A stretch of DNA of 64,000 nucleotides from Aphrocallistes beatrix (lineage: Eukaryota; Porifera; Hexactinellida; Sceptrulophora; Aphrocallistidae), in contig OY725506.1 of the NCBI GenBank assembly GCA_963281255.1, positions 973,001-1,037,000 on the forward strand. The letters run 5' to 3'. The position numbers and the translations under genes are program-made. The notes below the pieces were generated by a model that ran no database searches, had not been told where the DNA came from, and saw only the letters and a program-made list of their open reading frames with translations. Numbering within the stretch: the first letter of the stretch is position 1; each line of letters begins with the position of its first letter. Shown in pieces: positions 19,666 to 31,209 of the stretch.

Positions 19666-20122
19666 CGAATTCTGAACATTCAATTCAATTCAATGATTAT
19701 CGCTTTTTTTCGAAATTAGTATTTTGTATGTTTTTATTCTTTATTTATTCTGTATAATATCACTCGCATCGGTGCGTTTATTTACTAAATTGGGAATATT
19801 ATAGTATTCTAACCATTTCAGTGAAAACTCAAGTAACTTGTTCGTTAATTATAATGCAATTAGCATGTACATCACTGGAGAATGAATATTTCCAGCAGAG
19901 AATTATTTGAAATGCATACATACGTATATAAAACATGTTTGTACTTAATTTCACTTTAAAACTCTCGCCTTAAAATTTGGATACTGTTTACTCCATAAAA
20001 TGTTTCAGATTGCAGATAACAATAGAAATGACAGTTGTTGATACTATAGAAGTGGTAGTTATACAAAGTGATATAAAGAAATACACTAAACTATGCCAGC
20101 AGGCACAACACACAGTTCTACC
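19666..20122. other. Convergent 3' intergenic region
   Basis: This region lies between two genes that converge (PG-repeat plus, myosin light chain minus) and therefore holds both 3' ends. It is AT-rich, with no further gene recognised. Confidence 0.5.
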
Positions 20123-20638
20123 CTACTCATCCTTGGTGCCGTGTTTCAGCATGTGGGTGAATGCATGGTAGTCAAACATCCCATTCGCATCGATCGGAGC
20201 GCCTCGATACATCTCATCCACTTCTTCATCAGTGAACCGGTCCCCCATGGTCGTCATCAGCTCTCTCAAACAATCTTCGTGTATCTTGCCTGTCCCTTCC
20301 TCATCGAAGCAGCCGAACGCGTTACGTATCACGTCCTCTGGGTCAGTGCCGTTCAGTTTCTCCCCGAATAGCGTGAGGAACATGGTGAAGTTCAGCGGGC
20401 CGTGAGCTTCCGCGAGCATGTCATCGATGTATTTATCGCTCACATCTTTGCCAAGGCTAGCGAGCATCTCGCGAAGATCGTCCGCATCGATGAACCCGTC
20501 TCTGTTCTGGTCGATAACGTTGAACGCCTCTTTGAACTCTTGTATCTGAGTTTGGTCGAACATGGCGAAGATGTTGGAAGTAGCTCGATGCACGCGTTTC
20601 CGTGGCTTATCTTTGCTCTTTGCTCTTGCTTTACTCAT
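20123..20638 (-). CDS. Myosin regulatory light chain (MYL9/MYL12 type)
   Basis: Regulatory light chain of non-muscle or smooth-muscle-type myosin II, 171 aa, identical in length to human MYL12. The basic N-terminus leads into [12 protein letters not shown]. Thr20 and Ser21 correspond to the Thr18/Ser19 sites phosphorylated by MLCK and ROCK. The first EF-hand loop (residues 43-54, [12 protein letters not shown]) is intact and should bind the divalent ion. The later EF-hands are degenerate, as usual in this family. The coding region has no intron. A TATAAAAA box lies about 105 bp upstream of the ATG on the minus strand. Confidence 0.96.
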   Translation of the reverse strand: MSKARAKSKDKPRKRVHRATSNIFAMFDQTQIQEFKEAFNVIDQNRDGFIDADDLREMLASLGKDVSDKYIDDMLAEAHGPLNFTMFLTLFGEKLNGTDPEDVIRNAFGCFDEEGTGKIHEDCLRELMTTMGDRFTDEEVDEMYRGAPIDANGMFDYHAFTHMLKHGTKDE

Positions 20639-20740
20639 CCTGGAACTTTTGTTCTAAGGAAACGGAAATGGGATTGATGAATATGATACTACAAGACTGT
20701 AGAACTGTACTAGAAAGATGTGTAATTGATATGTTTGTCC

Positions 20741-20748
20741 TTTTTATA
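20741..20748 (-). promoter_or_regulatory. Candidate TATA box of the myosin light chain gene
   Basis: Minus-strand TATAAAAA about 105 bp upstream of the start codon, at a distance compatible with a short 5' UTR. Position and match only; not tested. Confidence 0.4.
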
Positions 20749-22160
20749 ACAATCGGCTAAGTTATGTGTAAACATATGTATCTATATATAGTTGTTTACA
20801 GTCCTCGTATGAGTCAAGCACGATGAATATTCAGATATTGTGATGCAACACAAGTTACACAACAAATCGAGGTGTGGCTGAGATATCAATTATTTCGCAA
20901 AAATTGGGGCTATCACTATTTGACAGGAAATAGAAACTTCGAGGCAGTTATTATATATACTATTGTATCAGTTAATCTGTTAATGGGACTTCATTAAAGA
21001 TTTCTTTATCTCTGAAGTTTAAAAAATTATTTATTTATTATTTATCCAATTTGCGAATTGTGCATACTAAACTAATTTACTTCTATCAAAGCCAGACGGA
21101 ATTCTTTCGTATTTACGCAGCACAGCTTTGGTTCTTTTGATCTGAACACCTAGAAACAAAATTGTTGATGCTAGCTCAACTTATTTCAAATACTACGAAA
21201 GTTTCGAGGAAAAGTAAACTAAAATGTTCCTATTAACTAGTATTAAGCAGTTTCGAATAAGCGCCCCTGGCGAGACATTGTAGAGAATATCAAAAACAAT
21301 ATCTCTATCATAAAATGATCTTATCAATTCAAAAGAATTCCCGCAGTATTTGTACACGTTCTGACTATCTAATTATCAATTCAGCCTATTATTAACTCCA
21401 TGCACGTTGATTAAGGGGTATTGTGTATAATGAAGAGGAAGCCAGTTTGGGAAAACCTCGAAGAATTAACAAGAAAGAGGTCATAACGAAAATATTCACC
21501 AGCGCATTTAATTTAACCAAACAATACTTCGGTACAAAACATTCTTACATGACATGATGTAATGTAATTTTCTGGCTTATTGATTGCACACAATCCATCT
21601 AACTACACACGAATCTCTTCAGTATCCAAGATACATAACTACGAAGTAGAGTGATTAACTTTTGTACGAAAATAGGAATGTTAGTGATTCGAGGAAATTG
21701 CGATTATCTCATGATTGCATTAAACCTCTTAATTTACTTCTTTTGATGGGGAAATCTAACTCGTCCGTTCCTTGATAAAATAGATACTATAGAAATTATT
21801 AGCTTTAACAATCACTGAACTCTACGCAGACTAATACAACACTTTGTCAGACCCACAATATATTTTTAAACTGAGATATATCAGGAATGTGATACGTCAT
21901 TTCCGCTTTAGGTCATTTTGGGTTGAGGAGCCATAAAATTTGATCTGTATTATAAAAAGAATAGGTAACTTTCGGGATCTGTTAATAGTGAGTACTGGAG
22001 GTAGCTGTTCCTAACACATATAAACTTGATCGGATGCTATGGTAGAGAGAACTTGAATATATGTAGATTCTGAGAAATTAATCCAACTTAAATATTTTTT
22101 GTAGAAAGTACATGGCATGTGCTAATGATAATGAGGTAAGAGAAACTTTCGATTCTCAAG
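20749..22160. other. Divergent intergenic region and likely 5' part of the NHL gene
   Basis: AT-rich. The 5' exon or exons of the following NHL gene should be here but cannot be fixed. One candidate is 22104-22135, which sits between TTTTTTGTAG and GTAAGAG and contains an ATG, but the phase does not join simply. A minus-strand stretch at about 21069-21151, after an acceptor-like TTTCTAG, could encode a short basic peptide, but no partner exon is found. Confidence 0.4.
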
Positions 22161-22167
22161 TACACAG

Positions 22168-23339
22168 AGATCAAGAGTAGATTCACTCGAGCCCGCCAAG
22201 TCCTGGAGGATAGGGAATCTGCTCTACTGTTAGAGTTAGAAAAGCTAGAACACGAATATTCTGGGGTTGATTTGAAAAAACAGAGCGATGAACTGAACCG
22301 ATTGAAGAAAATTCTGACAACTTCTGTAGAGCATAACAATAATAAGGAAATTGTTGAAGATAGTGTGATGAAGATGGACGCCCAGATAAGAGAGTTGGAA
22401 AATAGGATGTCAAAAACTAGACGCAGACTTAGGAGTATAGTGTTGGAGTGGGATGATGGGGTAGAGAGGAAACTGAATGAGATCGGAGAGATTCGAGTGG
22501 GTGGATTGCTTGATTACAAAGAAAAAGGCAAAAACGGAAAACTAGGTTGGAAACATATTGATTTAGCTAACATACCTGCAAATGCACCTCTTCGTTACGT
22601 TACCAATATCGCAATTGATCCTCAAACTGAAAATGTCTTTATTTGCGATGGGAACTGCCATCGTGTGTTTGTGTTTAATAAATTGTTCGAACCTCTATAT
22701 CAATTCAGTGCATATATGCTGAATCCTGTTTGTATATGCATTCACAAGGGTAAGGTCTATGTCACTCAGTGGGGGATTCACTGCATCAATGTCTACAATA
22801 CTAAAGGAAAAATGTTACAATCAGTTGGGAAGTTCGGACAAGGAAAACTAGAGTTTGAACGGCCAATGGGTATTGCTATATCCACAGAGAGTATTGTATA
22901 CATCTGCGATAATTTCAATTTCCGCATTCAATGTTTGAATTTGGACCTCGAATTCGATTCATTTATTCCAGAGATTTTCCGTCCAAGAGATGTCAAGCTG
23001 ACACAGAAAGAAATTCTAGTTCTGAAACGAGGGAATCCTTATGTTTGTATCTTTAACTATTCTCATTATTTGATTCGGGAAATTATCCAATGTGGAAATG
23101 GTAGCCATTTGTTCAAACCTTTATATTTTTGTCTCGATACCGAACATAACATCCTGATGACAGATGTCGGGACTCACTGCGTCTCCATATTCTCTCATGG
23201 GGGACATCTCATCCATAGGTTCGGAAGGTTCGGCTACAAAAGCGGGGAATTCATATGTCCGGTGGGAATAGCTCTCAATTCTGATAACATCATTATTGTT
23301 GCTTCAGACAACCCTAATCATCGCATTCAGCTGTTCTAA
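22168..23339 (+). CDS. NHL-repeat protein with N-terminal coiled coil (TRIM-NHL-like), 5' end unresolved
   Basis: The frame is open from an acceptor-like CACAG at 22163-22167 to the stop at 23337-23339. About 50 residues of coiled coil (RARQVLEDRE through LLLELEKLEHEY) and a second coil up to about residue 120 precede an NHL beta-propeller of roughly 250 residues. Repeat signatures are FGQGKLEFERPMGIAI with VYICDNFNFRIQCLN and, last, FGYKSGEFICPVGIAL with IVASDNPNHRIQLF. The last blade ends the protein. TRIM-NHL proteins use the propeller for RNA or protein binding. No RING or B-box is visible upstream within the readable frame, so this may be a RING-less member, or its first exons are unidentified. 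Confidence 0.78.
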
Positions 23340-23627
23340 TTTGTTTATCTACATCCGTGCGATACGAGATCAGCAGAGCTCAAAAAATAATATTCATAAA
23401 GAATTTGGAGTAGGTATTTCTATATTTTTATTAATCTCCCTTTTACAGCGTTACTTTTAAAATGCTTTTCAAACAGTCCCAAATCTTAAAGTTGTAATGG
23501 ATAATGGCAAACCCCCGCCCGTTTAGAATCTGATAGGAGACAAAATAATTTGGAGGGGCTTTTATATAATGTGTAATTTTAACGACAATTTTTTATTGTC
23601 CGTTCATGTTTATGTGCAAATCTACTA

Positions 23628-23872
23628 CAGTGAAACCTCATAAATGAGGGAACTCAAGTTGGCGAAATCCCCCACTTATGATTTGTTAACAGTAATAGCA
23701 TAATATAAAGCGAAAAATACTTAAATCAATCAAAATTGATAATTTCAGGGAATTGTAATCAGTGTTTCATCCAGGTTTTCCCATATACGTAGAGGTGAAT
23801 TTATGCGTTATAATAATTTTGTGAGAACATACAAGTCCACCACTTCTCCACATAATCATAGAGGTTCTACTG
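23628..23872. mobile_element. 245-bp pogo-like miniature element, TA-flanked
   Basis: It begins CAGTGAAACCTCATAAATGA and ends with the partial complement TCATAGAGGTTCTACTG. TA borders both ends (23626-23627, 23873-23874). There is no coding capacity. It ends about 30 bp before the tectonic start codon, so it may form part of that gene's promoter or 5' UTR. Confidence 0.78.
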
Positions 23873-23903
23873 TACTGACAAAATGTTATAATTCACGTAG
23901 AGA

Positions 23904-25703
23904 ATGTTTTGCTTCAAAGTGATTGCGATCCTATTACTGCTCATTTGTGCACAATTTTATAAATTTCACGGCGAAACGATATCAAACCTCTCCAATCCTA
24001 CAACGCCACTTCTTCCTACTTCCAACACTCCCACCACAACACAGCCTCCAACTCGCCTATTCAACTGTACCTGTGACCTCACCCTATCTTCCTGTGACGC
24101 AAACTGCTGCTGTGACATAGACTGTGATGAAGCGACTAGAACAGGTGTGTTCACCTGTAGCCAGAGTGAAGAGGCAGCCCTACCTCTATCCTGTGTAAGA
24201 ACTGACTCCGTCTACCTATTCAACAGTCTTGGCTCGTTTAGAGATGGCATATTGTGCGTACAGATCGATAACAATCCCTCTGCTACGCGGTACTCGGAGC
24301 CTAGGACCGTCTCAGACTTGGAGAGTTTCCAGAATGCATTAAGTTCTCACGGCCCTAGTTTCCAATACCCTCAGCTGTACATGCCCCCGTCTCAACCGGT
24401 ATTCTACCGGCTGGGGGATCCGGTATGTGCGGTATACACTCACAACTTCACTCCACTCCCCGCCTACTTATCCCTTCCACATGCTGTCACTTCCAACGCC
24501 TGCAATGCACACTCACCCATCAAATTCTACACTAACTCCCAATCCACCTGCACACAGTTCCTCGACTCGCTACAGCTATCCTGCATTGCAGGGTCAGCAC
24601 TAGACGCTACGGCTTACACAGAGCGAGTGCAGATATTCAAACTACCTCAGTGCTATACCACAGTACCAGCAAACCTCACAGATCTAACTCTCAGTGTGCA
24701 TACGTCGTGTGTAGATTCTAACTCAGCCACTGTGCTCTGTCCCAACCCTCTCACCCCTGTGTTCAATGCTACCACGAACTCTTGCCATAACGCACTCACG
24801 CGAATTTCATACTCTATTACTGCTAATGGGAAATTCGGAATTTCTAGCATCAATGCTACACTCACACTCTCTCGCACGACATCTCTCACTCTACAGCAAA
24901 CGTTCAATGTATATTTCTCCTCTCTGTCAGATGGACCGTCCCCCATCTCCCTCTCAGGTAGTCCCGGCTACAGGGACGGATACCCTGTCACTGTGGCCAA
25001 TCTACTCTCTCCTGACAGCAACACCACTCAACTGGTGCCACAGATGCTCACCATTCTACAGCCACTCGCGGTTTGCGACGCCACTAAGCGCGTTTCTATC
25101 GGATTCAGACGGAACACTGCCTCGGGATGTCTCTACCGTTTCAACATTTCAGATATAAATAACAGGTGTAACCACCTGCGAGAGGAAACCCGATCACTTT
25201 TAATTGGAACTCGTTACAGTTTTGTTGGAATACTCGGCCATTCACAGTTGACTCCTGACTCTGAGAACACAGACTCGTGGTTAGCTAGTCTGTACGAGGA
25301 GTCCCCTCTCCAATCGCAGCAGACCTCTGGCTGTTCCGTGTACACACAGCTCACAGTACAGCTGCTAATAGCATCCACGGGCCCAATCTCTTCACCAGAA
25401 CGCAGTGTCCGTGGTATGAAGTACAGACTCTATTACTCCAGTGTAGATAGCACATGTGCTGAAAACACATGTAATTTCCAAAATAACATTGCACAGAAGT
25501 CGCTTATCATCAGAACGAGTGTCGAGTTCATTGATATCTCAGAAACACCTCAAGTGAGGCAGCGTGCCACCCCCGGGACTGCTAATATACTCCCTGACGA
25601 CTTCTTCTTTCCATTTCTTGTCTCTTCGGCTGATAAACTGAGATATCCTGCAATTGGTTTGATCATGTATCTCATTATTAACTGTTTCATTGCATTAGTT
25701 TAG
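23904..25703 (+). CDS. TCTN: Tectonic family ciliary transition-zone protein
   Basis: Tectonics are secreted or membrane glycoproteins of the ciliary transition zone MKS/B9 complex, controlling ciliary membrane content and Hedgehog output in vertebrates. This 599-aa single-exon protein is close to the family length of about 590-610. It has a signal peptide (residues 1-23), a Thr/Pro-rich linker, and then the diagnostic cysteine cluster CTCDLTLSSCDANCCCDIDC at 55-74. A long Cys-containing tectonic domain with many N-x-S/T sequons follows, and a C-terminal hydrophobic helix (about 580-599) ends the chain. It is equally compatible with TCTN1, 2 or 3; the paralogue cannot be assigned here. It is intronless, unlike vertebrate orthologues. 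Confidence 0.92.
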   Translation: MFCFKVIAILLLLICAQFYKFHGETISNLSNPTTPLLPTSNTPTTTQPPTRLFNCTCDLTLSSCDANCCCDIDCDEATRTGVFTCSQSEEAALPLSCVRTDSVYLFNSLGSFRDGILCVQIDNNPSATRYSEPRTVSDLESFQNALSSHGPSFQYPQLYMPPSQPVFYRLGDPVCAVYTHNFTPLPAYLSLPHAVTSNACNAHSPIKFYTNSQSTCTQFLDSLQLSCIAGSALDATAYTERVQIFKLPQCYTTVPANLTDLTLSVHTSCVDSNSATVLCPNPLTPVFNATTNSCHNALTRISYSITANGKFGISSINATLTLSRTTSLTLQQTFNVYFSSLSDGPSPISLSGSPGYRDGYPVTVANLLSPDSNTTQLVPQMLTILQPLAVCDATKRVSIGFRRNTASGCLYRFNISDINNRCNHLREETRSLLIGTRYSFVGILGHSQLTPDSENTDSWLASLYEESPLQSQQTSGCSVYTQLTVQLLIASTGPISSPERSVRGMKYRLYYSSVDSTCAENTCNFQNNIAQKSLIIRTSVEFIDISETPQVRQRATPGTANILPDDFFFPFLVSSADKLRYPAIGLIMYLIINCFIALV

Positions 25704-26901
25704 TGCTGTTTTCATTTGTTTTGTGTGTGAAGATATCCTGCAAGTATATACAGGTATGTATCCTTTTCTAGCATATAATATCTGTTGTTCGTTCCGTTGT
25801 GTCATAGCTCATTGATTGTTCATTGACCAGCGATGAACAGTGTAGTGTATCGGAATAATTGAGTTGAAATTTCCATAATGCTTAAATTTCCTAATGATTC
25901 TCAATTTAAGCGGAGCACTTGCAGTTATATTCTGATGATTATTACCAATTTATTCATATGATTTTCCATTATACGCGTAGCCAGATTAAAATTCACTTGT
26001 GCAATAAAACAGCGAAAAAAACTATTTTAAAATAGCAGCAAATGTTTAAAATAACTAGTGCGCTTCGCTGGCATAATTATGAATTGCAACTTCTAATCAT
26101 TATTCGAGTGTCTCACTTCCAAAACCAATCGCTCAGTCAGATATGAAATGTATAGAGTACTGGATGCATTTAAGTTGGACACTTTTGCATCGTACTTTCA
26201 GGAAAATTGCTACGCGAATACTGCAGTAAATCCCAAGTTGATACTAAATATGGATAATTTAGAGCACTTATTAAAACCAGCTAAATCAGTTTGCATCACT
26301 AGAGCTTTTATCTAGAAATAGAACTGAACTTTGCTCTCTTATGTATTCCATGTTGTCGTGTTGAGGGAGGTCTTTGGGGATGAATTCTCTTATTGAGAAT
26401 ATCATTTTCAATATTCTGAATTAATGAATTGCATATCTAATATCTGCCTCTTCTGAAAGGCTGTACTATCAAGTAAGTACAAAATATTGATACCTCCCTC
26501 TATTATATGTCCTGCCCTGTGTTATTCAACGTGCTATTTCGCATCATGCTTCGTGCCAATTTATCTGTAAATTATTGTTTGACTAATGCAAATAATGGAA
26601 TCAAGTCTAGAGAAATAGAATGAAATTATATTTGACTCCACTTTATACCAAATTACCAACCCCTCTTCGATCATCCGAATTATTGCAATTACGTACTATG
26701 CAAATCAATTGATCGAAGTAGCTCCCCTAACTCGGGACTGTAAATAAATCAGATTTATAATTAGTGGTCAGTGATTTTCGCAGTAAAGAACCAGTATTAA
26801 TTAACTAAAACTAGTAAAGTTCGATTGGATATAATAAGTGTAAAAAAAGGAATAAAACAAAAATCAATGTTTATCATCTAAATGAAAGAAGGATGAGGTG
26901 G
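25704..26901. other. Intergenic spacer
   Basis: AT-rich region between tectonic and the first PLAC8 gene, both of which end into it. A 14-bp GCGCTTCGCTGG-type fragment at 26058-26071 resembles the dispersed GC-rich repeat at 48464-48540. Nothing else recognised. Confidence 0.5.
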
Positions 26902-27264
26902 TTATTTCGGTTGGCTGCCATAAACCTTATCAATCTCGTTTGCTTCTTGGATTGAGGCGCATGGATGGCAAAACGCGATGCAGCATAAATCCTTCAACAA
27001 ACTTCCTTCTATCCCTTGCTCAGCTCGAATCTTGCTTCTGATCATCAAATGTCCTTCTACAGGACAGCAGCATAGGAGGAAGCTCTCGCCCATCTTGTGT
27101 GCACTCAGTCCGATAAGTATTGGGTGACACCAGAAAGCCAGGATACCTAAAATAATTTGTTAAAATCGGGATGATTAAATTTTTTAAAATATTTGTGCAA
27201 GCTTACATGAAAGGCATCCTGCTGCACAGCAATCACAAAGTCCACTGCTCCATTCACGCGGCAT
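26902..27264 (-). CDS. PLAC8/cornifelin-family Cys-rich protein, copy 1
   Basis: Exons on the minus strand are 27207-27264 and 26902-27146 with a 60-bp phase-1 intron. Together they encode 100 aa. The family pattern is present: W-S-S-G-L-C-D-C-C near the N-terminus, FLLCCCPVEGHLMIRSKIRAE in the middle, and CCIAFCHPCASIQEANEI near the C-terminus, the usual CxxCxxxQ-type helix of PLAC8 proteins. PLAC8 proteins are small, membrane-associated and Cys-rich, with roles reported in metal transport or size control in plants and unclear roles in animals. It is nearly identical to copy 5 (32635-32996) in exons and partly in the intron. Confidence 0.88.
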
Positions 27265-28240
27265 GACGAAATAGATGTCAAATTGAAAGTGTGGAAGGAA
27301 GATAATTTGTTAGAAAGATCTGATGAATCCGCAATTTAGGAGCTTTACATAAACTTTCATTGTGCCTAATGTTTCTCCATGGGTGTTCCTACTGATAATT
27401 ATAAACAGATACCATCACCATGAGAAACGATGTACACTATCAAACAGCTCCTATTTATGCAAGATATGTTTATGTATGAATTTAGCTAACCACATGTATG
27501 ATACCTCAGTTTGCTTGATTTGCAAAATACGTACTATTTCAATGGTGTTGTGAGCAGTTGATGTAGGTTGGATAATTCGGTTATTTTGGTCATACAATGA
27601 GAGTTAATGTAAGGACACAATTGAACTTGTTTCAGCTCCCTACCTCCGTCTAAATGTTGGTACATGTATTGCATTATAATATAATTATTGGCATCATTTC
27701 TCCTGTAAATTGACAATATCGAACACTAATGACAATATTATGACAACCCACCCCTTTTTTATTTACCAATAAATCGAAATGGCATTTTAATTTTAATTAA
27801 TGAAAAACATAATAGATAATTTGACTCACAAATATGTTCACATCCAAGGTAGTTCCCTGCACCCCTGCTCATGCCAACCAATTTACTATTTATGGTTAAA
27901 ATGCACGTATGTCCCTGATTTACTAAAAATATTGTCGACGTTGGCAGATGTGTCTTTAGATCCTCGTTATAGCACTCTATCATGTCCACTGTCACCTTGA
28001 GACACTGTCCAACGATCATCATTGCTTAGGTTCTTACGTGGACAACACCAGAACTGAAAGTATTCTTGTTCCTGGAAAATATCCTATTCCATTACGATAT
28101 GGTGTGCAGTTGAACTTAGGCATTAATCTCGGATAATCAATAGGCTTAATTTCAATGGCAGAACAATATATATAGTTAGAAATATTTCCATGAATACTGC
28201 ACTTAGTTTTATATAATATCTTACTTTTTCTGAATTCAGC
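27265..28240. other. Divergent intergenic region between PLAC8 copies 1 and 2
   Basis: Head-to-head spacer that must contain both promoters. AT-rich, with no extra gene recognised. TTCTGAATTCAG directly before the ATG of copy 2 looks like a splice acceptor, suggesting a 5' UTR intron or a trans-splice site. Confidence 0.45.
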
Positions 28241-28612
28241 ATGCCTCGTGAATGGTCTAGTGGACTTTGTGACTGTTGTGCCAATGGAGCACTCACATGT
28301 AAGTTATATCAACCTACTGAGTTTATTTTATCAAAATAACAATGGAATTGAAATTATTTTTTCATAGGTCTCCTCGGATTCTGTCTCTATGACATCCTAA
28401 TTGGTCTGAATGCACACAAGATGTCTGAGAGTTTCCTCCTCTGTTGTTGTGCTCCAGCTGGACACTTGTTGATTCGAGCCAAGGTTCGAGGAGAACAGGG
28501 GATCGAGGGTACCCTCCTAAAGGACTGCTTCATCGTCTACTTCTGCCATCCATGTGCAGCTATCCAAGAGGCAAACGAGATCGAGAAGGTCTATGGAAAC
28601 CAGCCGAAATAG
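28241..28612 (+). CDS. PLAC8/cornifelin-family Cys-rich protein, copy 2
   Basis: Exons 28241-28298 and 28368-28612, 100 aa, with the same phase-1 intron position as the other copies (codon Cys20 is split). The N-terminus reads MPREWSSGLCDCCANG. The core is SFLLCCCAPAGHLLIRAKVR and the C-terminal signature is FCHPCAAIQEANEIEKVYG. The 69-bp intron differs from that of copy 3 at only about two positions, so the pair arose very recently. A splice-acceptor-like TTCAG stands one base before the ATG. Confidence 0.9.
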
Positions 28613-28797
28613 GATTTGAAACAATTAGTTTGAGTGCTATATGTGTGACTATATTATTAGGTGTACTGTGTATTATAATCAATAGTGTTTAGTTTGCTCA
28701 ATTATTTCATTTACCCATCTATTCCTTGTTTACAAACTCTAGTTCCAGCAAATTTCGAAGAGTAACCATCTAATTTATAGTTAGAAGTTTATAACGA

Positions 28798-28981
28798 AGG
28801 TTGAAACCGATTGAACCGGATATAAATATTCATGAATTCCCTAACCGAATACGAATACTGATAATATTCGGTTAGTTCAACCGAATGCGAATACTGATAT
28901 TCGGTTCCCAACCGAATATCAACTATTTGCCAAATAGTATTTGGTCTAACCGAATATTGAACTATTCGGTTGCAACCTTGG
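28798..28981. mobile_element. Foldback element rich in ACCGAAT repeats
   Basis: The imperfect inverted ends AGGTTGAAACCGA and TCGGTTGCAACCT enclose multiple direct and inverted copies of AACCGAATA. Total about 184 bp. There are no coding frames and no clear target duplication. It is probably a miniature transposon with subterminal repeats. Confidence 0.6.
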
Positions 28982-29027
28982 TTAGAACATAGCAGACTAA
29001 TTTTCTCTGGGAATTTGAAAGGTTTTA

Positions 29028-29193
29028 CAGTAAGGGTCGCTTAATATGAACATTCGTTTATTCTGAGCTGACATTCTGGTCCCAATTTCATTATTCACCA
29101 TAGGATTTGTATTGAATCAAGTCTGCTTAATATGGAGTATATTATGAATACATTTTTGGTCCCCTGGTGGTTCATAATAAGCGACTCTGACAG
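29028..29193. mobile_element. 166-bp pogo-like miniature element, TA-flanked
   Basis: The left end CAGTAAGGGTCGCTTAATAT and the right-end complement CTGTCAGAGTCGCTTATTAT are imperfect inverted repeats. TA stands at both borders (29026-29027, 29194-29195). GTTCATA and TATGAAC blocks mirror each other inside. Noncoding. Confidence 0.78.
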
Positions 29194-29986
29194 TAGATTG
29201 TTTTAGAATTTATTTTCTAGATTTGAGTAACCATCTCGAAGGCTATTGATGTGTACATTTTGAAGAATTTCCGCCTCTTAGAATAGTCTTAGTCATAGTT
29301 TGCCCCTCCATCCCCTGCTCTAGTTTACCGGGATAACTTTCTGATGGAACGAATTACCTGGGCTACTATCTAACTAATGCAATTTCTGTTTTATTGAATT
29401 ATCCAATGGGTGCCGGACTTCCGGTTATAATAATATTATCTATGATGCTACTTCGCAAAATATGCTTATTATTGTTGGACTTGGTTTCATGAAATGTGTT
29501 AATACCTTAAAGAAATGCGCGATCTAAAATCTATCTATCGTAGAATATTTCGAAATCATTCCAACACTGATATGTCCCCGGAGAGTGTTATGAGCCAGGG
29601 TGATATACCGGAAATAAGAACATACGTATAACTCGACTCCAACAAAGTTTTATAACTGCGTCCACTTTCTATCTGTTATAAAGCACGAGTTGTTTCCAGT
29701 ATGCTGAGAATTTGCATTGATTGGACAGGTGACATGCAAGTCATTATCCTTAAAATGCTCACCATAACTTTTGAATTATTTATATCAACAACGCAAAAGA
29801 ATATGTAACTAAGTTAAAATACCTGGAATTTGCACTATGCGTAAGTCTTCAACTCTACGAACTAGCACAACAACTACAATTACAGTAATAGGCGTATACA
29901 TTCCATCATATTCCTCGAGTATAAATACTCACTCTACATAATATGCACTAGTCTAGTTTCTTGTATTTCTTCACTTTTATTTCAGC
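29194..29986. other. Upstream region of PLAC8 copy 3
   Basis: AT-rich spacer. A palindromic GAGTATAAATACTC contains TATAAATA at 29920-29927, about 60 bp before the copy 3 start codon, and is a good TATA-box candidate. A pyrimidine-rich tract ending TTTCAG lies one base before the ATG. Confidence 0.45.
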
Positions 29987-30358
29987 ATGCCTCGTGAATG
30001 GTCTAGTGGACTTTGTGACTGTTGTGCCGGTGGAGCACTCACATGTAAGTTATATCAACCTACTAAGTTTATTTTATCAAAATGACAATGGAATTGAAAT
30101 TATTTTTTCATAGGTCTCCTCGGATTCTGTCTCTATGAAATCCTGATTGGTCTGAATGCACACAAGATGTCTGAGAGTTTCCTCCTCTGTTGTTGTGCTC
30201 CAGCTGGACACTTGTTGATTCGAGCCAAGGTTCGAGGGGAACAGGGGATCGAGGGTACCCTCCTAAAGGACTGCTTCGTCATCTACTTCTGTCATCCATG
30301 CGCTGCTATCCAAGAGGCAAACGAGATCGACAAGGTCTATGGAAGCCAGCCGAAATAG
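29987..30358 (+). CDS. PLAC8/cornifelin-family Cys-rich protein, copy 3
   Basis: Exons 29987-30044 and 30114-30358, 100 aa. Protein and intron are almost the same as in copy 2, with a few replacements (for example Asn15 to Gly and an Ile/Val exchange in the KDCF segment) and an altered C-terminal VYGSQPK. The Cys-rich family core is intact. It lies on the same strand as copy 2, about 1.75 kb downstream, and the spacer between them is not duplicated, so the duplication tract was short. Confidence 0.9.
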
Positions 30359-31209
30359 AGTCATGGCTGACGAATCCCTAACTATTTTATTTTGAACAAT
30401 TGAGTATTTATAATTGGTATTCGTATTTAGTTTGTAGTTTCCTAACATTATTATTCACTATTACAGTTGCTTGTCACATCAAAATCTATTACATTAGATA
30501 CTGATAAGTCAGTAGCTTCCTCGTCGGTACATTTGGGATCGGTTTGGGTAGAATTGCAATTTCATCTAGCTTGAGGATGGGGGCACGAAACCGCAGTTCA
30601 TGTAAGTTACACTAAATAGTAAATACCCTAAAATTTCAGTTAATCAACCATTGTTTGGACCAGGGTATTATACAGCCCTCCAGAGATACGATCCTAATCT
30701 CAAACCCATAAATTTTCACGCTCCTAGACACTTTCGGGCTTAAATCACGCCTAAAGGAGCGTCTCGAGCTCCTAGATAATCCCTTGGTTTGGACCCCACT
30801 TTTTTATGGCTTCCTCGCTTTAACCTAATTAGACTACCGAAATGTACCACAGTGGTACGATTTTATGGCTTCTTTCCCATTGAAAATGGCTGGAGACATC
30901 CGCGATATTTCGATAATCTAGGGTTAAGAATAGCTTAATTAACCTGAAATGAGCTATAGTAACATTCCAAGGTTAGCTAAGGAAGGATTTATTAAAACCC
31001 AACCTTTTGTCGTCACCTCGCCTCTATATCAGTCAAATCCCAATATAGATAATTGGGACGCGTTGGTAAATGAGTGGAATAGAGAATTGATTGGCAATTA
31101 AGGTGTGATCATATAAAGTCAAATTATTATATCTTAAGCAGTAGATCATACTCGTTAGATTCTATCAAGCGATATCATGAATGCGTTTCCGTTCCAGTGC
31201 CCATTTGGA
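30359..31209. other. Convergent spacer between PLAC8 copies 3 and 4
   Basis: AT-rich. A short stretch 30577-30601 (ATG followed by eight codons and a T/GTAAGT donor) resembles the end of a PLAC8 first exon in phase and donor only, without the family residues, so it is not called. Nothing else recognised. Confidence 0.45.

Noticed and set aside
21069..21151. Possible minus-strand terminal exon after TTTCTAG encoding a short basic peptide
   Set aside because: Only about 27 codons, with no partner exon or family match upstream on that strand.
22112..22169. A 34-bp intron joining ATGGCATGTGCTAATGATAATGAG to the NHL frame
   Set aside because: It would keep phase, but an intron this short is well below those seen elsewhere in the window, so the NHL start is left open.
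30577..30601. Possible orphan PLAC8 first exon (ATG, eight codons, T/GTAAGT donor)
   Set aside because: Matches the other first exons only in phase and donor. The conserved W-S-S-G-L-C residues are missing.
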